Below, one piece after another: positions 60,448-64,000 of a stretch of 64,000 bases of DNA. The stretch comes from Bradyrhizobium sp. (GTDB lineage: Bacteria > Pseudomonadota > Alphaproteobacteria > Rhizobiales > Xanthobacteraceae). Below the pieces are notes generated by a model. It did no database searches. It was given only the letters and a program-made list of their open reading frames with translations, and was not told the origin of the DNA. Position 1 is the stretch's first letter. Each line of letters starts with the position of its first letter. The DNA is taken from contig NZ_SSNA01000059.1 of the NCBI RefSeq assembly GCF_004799445.1, positions 118,475-182,474 on the forward strand. The letters run 5' to 3'. A program made the position numbers and the translations under genes.

Positions 60448-60776
60448 CGTTTGATTCCTTCGTGTTCGATCCCGGCCTCGGACAAGTCCGGGCCGGCTTT
60501 TTCTTCAGTCGTTATGGGTTCAATTTCCGCGCGATCGGGGATAACCCCTTTGAGCCGCGCAAAAATAAACAGCGCGAGAAATATCCCGCGCCGGGTGTCG
60601 GACTTATAGCCGCTGGCGGCCTTGAGTCAAGGCAAAGTGGGCCAAATGGAAGCCAAATCTGAGGCATTTGCCCGGTTTTTCCGGCCTTAACCGGCCCTCG
60701 GGCCGCGCCGGCCCGGCCATGAAACCAACGGGTTCCCCGTTCGTTGTATCGGAATTCAGGCACCGGCAGGGGTAAA
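60448..60776. other. Divergent region between rplU and the ROK-like gene
   Basis: This 329-bp gap holds the rplU promoter and leader on the minus strand, with a GGCCCGGAC..GTCCGAGGCC hairpin near 60470-60500 in the leader. No separate gene is visible. A promoter for the plus-strand gene was not identified. Confidence 0.6.
60603..60630 (-). promoter_or_regulatory. Sigma-70-type promoter of rplU-rpmA
   Basis: On the minus strand a TTGACT -35 (60625-60630) and TATAAG -10 (60603-60608) are 16 bp apart. The start of transcription would lie about 150 bp before rplU, giving a long leader with a hairpin. Confidence 0.65.
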
Positions 60777-61892
60777 ATGGCTGAGGACACCTTGACCACC
60801 ACCACCGGCATCGGCCGGCACGGCGCCGCCCGCCTGCCATCGGTCGACGTCGACAGCTTCAATATCGAATTGAAAGACGACGACGGCTTCCTCGGCGACC
60901 GCGCCAGCAAGGGCGCGTTTCGCAAGATCCTGGACGGCCTGCGCAAGCCGCTGAAGAAAAACGGCGAGGATCCGCTCGGCGACAAATCCGCCGATGCCAT
61001 CAGCAAGGGTACGCTCGACGAGACCTTGGTGGGCGAGGACGTCGGCGCCGCCGCGCTGGTGCACGGCGCGATCGAGGAATTCGCCGGCGAATTGGCCCAT
61101 GTGACGTCGCGCTTCCTGAAGACCAAAGCCTGGGCCGATACCGAACGGATCGTGGTCGGCGGCGGTTTTCGGCAGAGCCGGGTCGGCGAGCTCGCAATCG
61201 CGCGCACCGACATTCTGCTCAAGGCCGAAGGGTTTAACGTCGATCTGGTGCCGATCCGCTTTGATCCCGACGAAGCCGGCCTGATCGGCTGCCTGCATCT
61301 GGCGCCGTCGTGGATTTTTGAGGCCCATGACAGCATCCTCGCGGTCGATATCGGCGGCACCAACATCCGCTGCGGCCTGGTTGAAACCCGCTGGAAGAAG
61401 GCGCCGGACCTGTCGAAGGCGTCGGTGTGGAAGTCCGAGCTCTGGCGCCATGCCGACGATGAGCCGACGCGGGAGGGCGCCGTCAAGCGCCTGGTCAAGA
61501 TGCTGAAGGGGCTGATTGCGGAGGCCGACGCGGAAGACCTGAAGCTCGCGCCATTCATCGGCATCGCCTGTCCCGGCGTGATCAACGACGACGGCTCGAT
61601 CGCGAAAGGCGCGCAGAACCTGCCGGGCAACTGGGAGAGCAGCAAATTCAATCTGCCGGCGAGCCTGGTCGAGGCGATCCCCGAGATCGGCGGTCACGAT
61701 ACCGCGGTCCTGATGCACAATGATGGTGTGGCGCAGGGCCTTTCCGAAGTGCCGTTCATGCAGGACGTGGAGCGCTGGGGCGTGCTGACCATCGGCACGG
61801 GATTGGGCAATGCGCGCTTTTCCAATCGCAGGAAGGACCGGGGCGAGAAGAAAGACAAGGACGACAAGAAAGAGAAGAAGGGCAAGGATTGA
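60777..61892 (+). CDS. ROK-like sugar-kinase-family protein with permuted halves
   Basis: The 371-residue protein contains ROK/ASKHA elements in an unusual order. Residues 121-175 (ERIVVGGGFRQSR, DEAGLIGCLHLA) resemble the end of a normal ROK protein. Then residues 187-200 (ILAVDIGGTNIRCG) are the phosphate-binding loop that normally opens it, followed by IGIACPGVINDDG, HNDGVAQG with the catalytic-type D316, and TIGTGLG at 338-344. The zinc motif CGCGxxGC is absent. The last 20 residues are almost all Lys, Asp and Glu. This fits a circular permutation. Sugar-kinase activity is plausible but not shown. Confidence 0.8.
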   Translation: MAEDTLTTTTGIGRHGAARLPSVDVDSFNIELKDDDGFLGDRASKGAFRKILDGLRKPLKKNGEDPLGDKSADAISKGTLDETLVGEDVGAAALVHGAIEEFAGELAHVTSRFLKTKAWADTERIVVGGGFRQSRVGELAIARTDILLKAEGFNVDLVPIRFDPDEAGLIGCLHLAPSWIFEAHDSILAVDIGGTNIRCGLVETRWKKAPDLSKASVWKSELWRHADDEPTREGAVKRLVKMLKGLIAEADAEDLKLAPFIGIACPGVINDDGSIAKGAQNLPGNWESSKFNLPASLVEAIPEIGGHDTAVLMHNDGVAQGLSEVPFMQDVERWGVLTIGTGLGNARFSNRRKDRGEKKDKDDKKEKKGKD

Positions 61893-61996
61893 AGCGGCCC
61901 GGCTAATGGGACGCCCGGCGCAACGCATCTTTCCAGCAAAGCCGTGAAGCGCTAGGAACGGCGGCACCTGTCGCCGATCCGGGATAACGCAATACC

Positions 61997-62620
61997 ATGG
62001 CCATGCTTCTTTACGCGGACTCGCAGTTCACCTCGCCTTACGCCATGTCGGTCTTCGTGGCGCTGACGGAGAAGCAGCTTCCGTTTGAAATCAGAACGCT
62101 GGACCTCGCGACGGGAGAGAACAGCGCCCCGGATTATGCGAGGACATCCGTCACGCAGCGCGTGCCGACGCTGATTGATGGTGACTTCGCGCTTTCGGAG
62201 TCGTCGGCGATCGCCGAGTATCTGAACGACGCCTATCCGGATCCGCCGATATTCCCGACCGATCTGCACTTGCATGCGCGAGCTCGTCAGGTTCAGGCAT
62301 GGTTGCGCAGCGACCTCATGCCGATCCGCCTGGAACGTCCGACGCCGACCATCTTCTACCGGCCGGTCTCGACGCCGCTTTCTTCAGCCGCGCAAATCGC
62401 ATCGCGCAAGCTCTGTGCCGGCGCCGCGGAATTGCTCAGCCATGGCGGCGAAAATCTTTTCGGCCAGTGGTCAATCGCCGACGTCGATCTCGCCGTCATG
62501 CTCCATCGGCTGATCTTGAACGGCGATCAAGTTCCCCATCGCCTGGCTGTCTATGCAAGCGCGCAATGGCAACGCCCTTCCGTGCAGCACTGGGTTCGGA
62601 AAGAGCGCCCCCCGCTTTGA
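61997..62620 (+). CDS. Glutathione S-transferase (YfcF-like)
   Basis: The 207-residue protein has an N-terminal thioredoxin-like domain (LLYADSQFTSPYAMSVFVAL, RVPTLIDGDFALSESSAIAEYL, where the ES pair contacts glutathione) and a C-terminal helical domain with FGQWSIADVDLAVMLHRL. It resembles YfcF-type glutathione transferases of about 210 residues. Peroxide or xenobiotic detoxification is a reasonable role. It is the last complete protein gene before the tRNA and integrase. Confidence 0.88.
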   Translation: MAMLLYADSQFTSPYAMSVFVALTEKQLPFEIRTLDLATGENSAPDYARTSVTQRVPTLIDGDFALSESSAIAEYLNDAYPDPPIFPTDLHLHARARQVQAWLRSDLMPIRLERPTPTIFYRPVSTPLSSAAQIASRKLCAGAAELLSHGGENLFGQWSIADVDLAVMLHRLILNGDQVPHRLAVYASAQWQRPSVQHWVRKERPPL

Positions 62621-62807
62621 GGTTAACCGCCGCCGGGGAGCCTGCGAAGGCTGGCCGACCTCGGCTCGGGGCATCGGGTAACCTTGAAAGGTTAGGTTAA
62701 AACAGGGATCACGTTGCCGCGCCTGAGGGGATCGCTACCGTCATCCCCGTCGCTCAGGCTGGCCAGCGAAGCCGCACTTCCGGCCCGCAATTTCAATGAA
62801 GCGACAC

Positions 62808-62841
62808 GGGACCGCCGGTTTTTTTCGCGTCTGGCGGTCCC
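62808..62841. repeat. Inverted repeat upstream of tRNA-Ser
   Basis: GGGACCGCC and GGCGGTCCC form 9-bp arms around a T-rich loop. It lies 57 bp before the putative tRNA promoter. Confidence 0.6.
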
Positions 62842-62897
62842 ACTCTTGTCGGGCGGCCGGTTTGCCCCCAAGCGCTGCGAATTTCGCTTCCCGCGCC

Positions 62898-62926
62898 TTG
62901 TCTGGTCGGCCATCCTCGCCTAGAAC
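62898..62926 (+). promoter_or_regulatory. Putative promoter of tRNA-Ser
   Basis: TTGTCT (62898-62903) and TAGAAC (62921-62926) are 17 bp apart and lie about 40 bp before the tRNA. The hexamers are moderate matches. Confidence 0.4.
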
Positions 62927-62967
62927 TCGCCCCGACCTTGGGGCCTGCTTCGCCCCACGATGGCGCC

Positions 62968-63057
62968 GGAGAGGTGGCAGAGTGGTCGAATGCACCGCAC
63001 TCGAAATGCGGCATAGGTGCAAGCCTATCGGGGGTTCGAATCCCTCCCTCTCCGCCA
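62968..63057 (+). tRNA. tRNA-Ser (CGA anticodon)
   Basis: The 90-nt gene folds as a class II tRNA: acceptor arms GGAGAGG and CCTCTCC, anticodon stem CCGCA/TGCGG with loop CTCGAAA and anticodon CGA, a long variable arm, the GGTTCGAATCC T-loop, discriminator G and an encoded CCA. The long variable arm and anticodon identify serine (UCG codons). Its 3' end is a common integration target, and an integrase gene begins 85 bp downstream. Confidence 0.96.
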
Positions 63058-63142
63058 GCGACACAAGAAACCAAATAAAATCAATAGGCCATTGATTGTA
63101 ATAGGCTTTTGCCGCCCGGATTGGTACACACGGGTGGTGCAC

Positions 63143-64000
63143 ATGACTCTTTCAATGACTCGTCCCTGGAAACATCCCGACAGCGGTTATTATTGGTTCC
63201 GGAAACGCGTTCCGGACGATCTGCGCAACCTCATTGGGAAGCGGGAAGAGCGCTTCAGTTTGGGGACGCGCGACCCGATCGAGGCGAAACGGCTTCATGT
63301 CCTGAAGCTGGCGGAAGTCGAGGAGCGTTGGTCAAACTTACGGGCTGGCCAGCGTCCGTTGTCGCCGGACGATATCGCGCGACTCGCTTCGGAAATTGGT
63401 GATCAGCTTCGACGCAAGCTTGAGGCGGATCCTTACCAGCCTTTGCGGTGGGATGTCGAAATTGGGGCTAGGCTCTGGACCGCGTCTGACACGCAGGACG
63501 TCTACACGGACGTCACACAACCGCTGAGCCTACCCGACCGGAAGCGGCTCGACCAACAAAACATTTGCTACGTGCTTGTCGACGAGGGCCTAAGTGGAAG
63601 AGGCGTAGCTGCGCACCCCGAGGATCGTGAACGGCTGGCTCGTGCGGCTTCACTCCAGGTGCAGCGGATTATTCAGAATCACGAAGCCTACTTGCTAGGC
63701 AAGCAGGATGTCCGTGCGGGTGGATGGGAGCCTTCGAAACTTTGGGTGCCGGCGACACCGCTGACCTTCGAAGCGGTCATTCAAGGCTGGCTCGTAGAGA
63801 AGAAGCCAAACGAAAAGACGGAGTACAGCTGGCGGCGTGTCATGAAAGAGCTCTCGGAGTTCTTGGGCCAGGATGATGCCCGAAGAGTTAGCGCAGACGA
63901 TCTTGTGAGCTGGAAAGCAGATCTCCTCGCCAAGGGGCGGGCGGCCAAGACCATTCGCGACAGCAAACTGGCTCCGGTACGAGCAATTTTTCAATGGGCG
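63143..64000 (+). CDS. Tyrosine-recombinase integrase, N-terminal part (runs off the window)
   Basis: An open frame of 286 codons runs to the window end with no stop. It starts MTLSMTRPWKHPDSGYYWFR and has the KRVPDDLRNLIGKREERFSL and TRDPIEAKRLH segments of the DUF6538-type N terminus common in integrases. A SAM-like core-binding domain (LTFEAVIQGWLVEKKP, YSWRRVMKELSEFLG, AAKTIRDSKLAPVRAIFQWA) follows. The catalytic R-H-R-Y domain lies beyond the window. An internal ATG at 63155 is an alternative start. Composition is less GC-rich than the core genes, as expected for a mobile element. Confidence 0.9.
   Translation, partial: MTLSMTRPWKHPDSGYYWFRKRVPDDLRNLIGKREERFSLGTRDPIEAKRLHVLKLAEVEERWSNLRAGQRPLSPDDIARLASEIGDQLRRKLEADPYQPLRWDVEIGARLWTASDTQDVYTDVTQPLSLPDRKRLDQQNICYVLVDEGLSGRGVAAHPEDRERLARAASLQVQRIIQNHEAYLLGKQDVRAGGWEPSKLWVPATPLTFEAVIQGWLVEKKPNEKTEYSWRRVMKELSEFLGQDDARRVSADDLVSWKADLLAKGRAAKTIRDSKLAPVRAIFQWA

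Larger units (their letters stand above)
62621..62967. other. Gap upstream of tRNA-Ser with a hairpin
   Basis: No gene is seen in these 347 bp. It contains an inverted repeat at 62808-62841 (GGGACCGCC and GGCGGTCCC, 16-base loop including seven T) and a possible tRNA promoter at 62898-62926. Confidence 0.6.
62968..64000 (+). mobile_element. Left edge of a probable genomic island at tRNA-Ser(CGA)
   Basis: A tRNA gene followed within 100 bp by an integrase reading away from it is the standard arrangement of an integrated island. The tRNA 3' end (GGTTCGAATCCC to CCA) would be the left attachment site and a copy of it is expected at the other end. The extent of the island and its cargo cannot be seen. 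Confidence 0.65.

Noticed and set aside
60777..61892. Simple truncation or frameshift of an ordinary ROK kinase
   Set aside because: The missing C-terminal motifs (GGG, AGLIG) are present upstream in the same frame, and the downstream DNA to 61996 does not encode a second half in any frame.
63109..63402. Short complete frame downstream of tRNA-Ser
   Set aside because: It is out of frame with the integrase, which shows recognisable integrase N-terminal motifs in the other frame through to the window end.

Overview
This 64-kb, GC-rich window reads as core chromosome of an alphaproteobacterium of the Bradyrhizobium/Rhodopseudomonas group (Nitrobacteraceae). Reasons are the divergent acnA and ccmABCDG (cycVWZXY) arrangement, the atpHAGDC operon without the F0 genes, a TCA cluster running mdh, sucC, sucD, sucA, sucB, lpd, a run from rplU/rpmA through obgE, proB, proA, nadD, rsfS and rlmH, and several families of intergenic palindromes typical of that lineage. 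The genus is inferred from gene order and protein sequence, not from a marker search.

Layout. 1-6.9 kb: an MBL-fold hydrolase, two exported proteins (SIMPL and GyrI-like), dapF, mtaB, an RluA-type pseudouridine synthase and ftsY. 7-13.6 kb: a YciB-type septation protein, the cytochrome c maturation genes on the minus strand, and acnA divergent from them. 13.7-21.9 kb: a DUF1223 protein, a possible gene remnant, a possible small RNA, a DUF2794 protein, an acetyltransferase, a Bax-inhibitor-1 protein, a ybbA/ybbP-like exporter with a divergent tesA-like esterase, and thpR. 22-34.4 kb: zapE and the TCA cluster, in which a DUF1579 gene sits between sucC and sucD and two further genes sit between sucB and lpd. 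34.4-40 kb: membrane proteins, xerC, priA and rlpA.

40.6-45.7 kb: the F1 ATP synthase operon. 45.8-60.5 kb: an almost continuous minus-strand block with two tandem RppH-type Nudix hydrolases, a divergent polysaccharide deacetylase, ctpA, an envC-like gene, rlmH, rsfS, nadD, proA, proB, obgE, a MaoC-like protein, an acetyltransferase, rpmA and rplU; a plus-strand DMT transporter interrupts it. 60.7-62.6 kb: a ROK-like protein and a YfcF-like glutathione transferase. The window ends with tRNA-Ser(CGA) and, 85 bp beyond it, the start of a tyrosine-recombinase integrase, which is the expected edge of a genomic island.

Most of the window is housekeeping. The most unusual observation is the ROK-like protein at 60777-61892. 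Motifs normally found in the C-terminal half of ROK proteins come before the N-terminal phosphate-binding half, which suggests a circular permutation. Next in interest are the tRNA-Ser/integrase junction, a terminator-ended possible sRNA near 14.8 kb, an exported GyrI-like protein, and a histone-H1-like tail on ribosomal protein L21.
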